From contig VCJN01000201.1 in the NCBI GenBank assembly GCA_006384855.1, forward strand, positions 1-64,000: 64,000 bases of DNA, in the 5' to 3' direction. Below are positions 63,130-64,000 of this stretch, piece after piece. The notes under the pieces were generated by a model that made no database searches, was not told where the DNA came from, and worked only from the letters and a program-made list of their open reading frames with translations. Numbering within the stretch: position 1 is the stretch's first letter; every line of letters starts with the position of its first letter. Both the position numbers and the translations under genes were made by a program. The stretch comes from Tetraselmis striata (lineage: Eukaryota > Chlorophyta > Chlorodendrophyceae > Chlorodendrales > Chlorodendraceae).

Positions 63130-64000
63130 GGGAGCTATTGCCATGCACGTTGATACTACAAGTAATGCAGTGGGCTTTTACTGTAAATGTGCGTGCACGT
63201 GTGGGTATAGCGGCATATATATTTCGCAGAGGGCGGCATGCCAGTGATAAACAAATTTTATGAATAGTTGCCTAGAGGCAGATGTTTGGATGTACGGGAG
63301 ACACGGAGCCTATGGGTTGTTATGAAATTTTTTGTAGGTTGGTATAAGGTTGGCAAGTCTGTTGCGCATAATGGGCCACCATATGTTTTTTCCAAATAGT
63401 AGTGGGAGTTCGTGCGGCATCAAGCAAGGTGCCGGCAGCGTGGGTATAGTACTTCCGGAATGACCGCCAAATCAAGACAGAAATTGTCTGAGGCGAGCAT
63501 GCATACTCATCAGCTATCTAGCATAACCCGTCGCTTGAATTATATACGAATGTGGTTACCATAGTCGTAGTTTGCTTCGGTGGTATAGCTGTGGCGAAGT
63601 GGCCGGTTATCAATTCTAGATTAACTTGAAGGTGGAAGAAGTGCATGGTAATTATGAGGTGGAAGTAATGCATGGTGTGAGTAGATCTATGTCAAGCAAT
63701 TGAATGCCGTGTTTTGTGAAGTCTTGGCGTAAATCCGGACGAGACCGGGTATCGGCCTCATTCTAAGAGCTTTGATTGCAGTATGTCGAGCACGGGCTTC
63801 CCGGTGCGGGGCGGGGGTCAGTGATTTGATAGGTATGGTAGTGAGTGACGGCGACTTGGGCGGGCAGGTGATGGAGAGACAGTCGCATGCATGGTGAGTA
63901 GCGTGAGCGAAGAATCATTTTGTATAAAGCAGCGTCATATTGTCAAAGCGCATCCACGTGAACAACTTGTTATTGGGCATAGGTGCCGTATTTGGCATGG
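63130..64000 (-). mobile_element. Diverged interior copy of the 9046-14898 LTR element
   Basis: Colinear with about 10150-11027 at roughly 80-85% identity by eye, for example GTAGTTTGCTTCGGTGGTAT and AAAGCAGCGTCATATTGTCA. It has the same orientation as that element, so its pol remnant is on the minus strand. It runs off the window. It is a decayed fossil of the same family but older than the LTR pair at 9-15 kb suggests. Confidence 0.75.

Overview
The window is GC-rich eukaryotic nuclear DNA made almost entirely of mobile elements and their relics. The coding blocks have GT-AG introns, there is a plant-type TTTAGGG telomeric block, and the elements are Ty3/gypsy, CACTA-like (CMC) and non-LTR types. 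More than twenty long poly(C)/poly(G) tracts are scattered through it. A microalga (green-algal/prasinophyte-like) is my best guess; the sequence does not prove it. I see no prokaryotic operons, no rRNA, no convincing tRNA and no CRISPR.

Layout. 1-9.0 kb: a gag-leader fragment of a Ty3-like family, a decayed minus-strand gene (1.6-2.3 kb), a small TIR element (4005-4875), a foldback structure (4873-6011), dispersed repeats and a minus-strand hypothetical gene (7.6-8.5 kb). 9046-14898: an LTR retrotransposon with almost identical 357-bp LTRs, a 5-bp target duplication and a very decayed interior. 15-24.9 kb: relic coding regions (a zinc-ribbon/coiled-coil relic and a possible hAT relic), a small hypothetical gene, palindromes and a 3' fragment of a non-LTR element. 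24.9-42.2 kb: two direct copies of a large CMC-type DNA transposon. The second copy (33812-42163) has both CACTG terminal inverted repeats and a CATG target duplication. The first (24944-31295) lacks its right part. Each carries a plus-strand BED zinc-finger/Tudor-like gene ending in a long 30-bp minisatellite, and a convergent minus-strand Cys-rich gene. The second copy also holds a tandem array of 368-bp palindromic units and a basic nuclear-type gene.

43738-56272: a young Ty3/gypsy element whose 5' LTR was split by a full-length non-LTR retrotransposon (43897-48498, minus strand, 12-bp target duplication). Besides gag, protease, RT, RNase H and integrase, the gypsy element carries a Nudix-like domain near its start and a methyltransferase-like domain between gag and pol. 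56.4-59.4 kb: an intron-containing CACTA tnp2-like transposase relic. 59.7-60.2 kb: a minus-strand hypothetical gene. 60.7-60.95 kb: a hairpin beside an AT-rich island. 60.95-61.93 kb: the 3' end of a second non-LTR family with a nuclease-like C-terminus. 63.13 kb to the window end: a diverged copy of the 9-15 kb element's interior.

No conventional host housekeeping gene could be recognised. The points most worth following up are the Nudix and methyltransferase modules in the gypsy element, the frame-neutral minisatellite, and the paired CMC copies.
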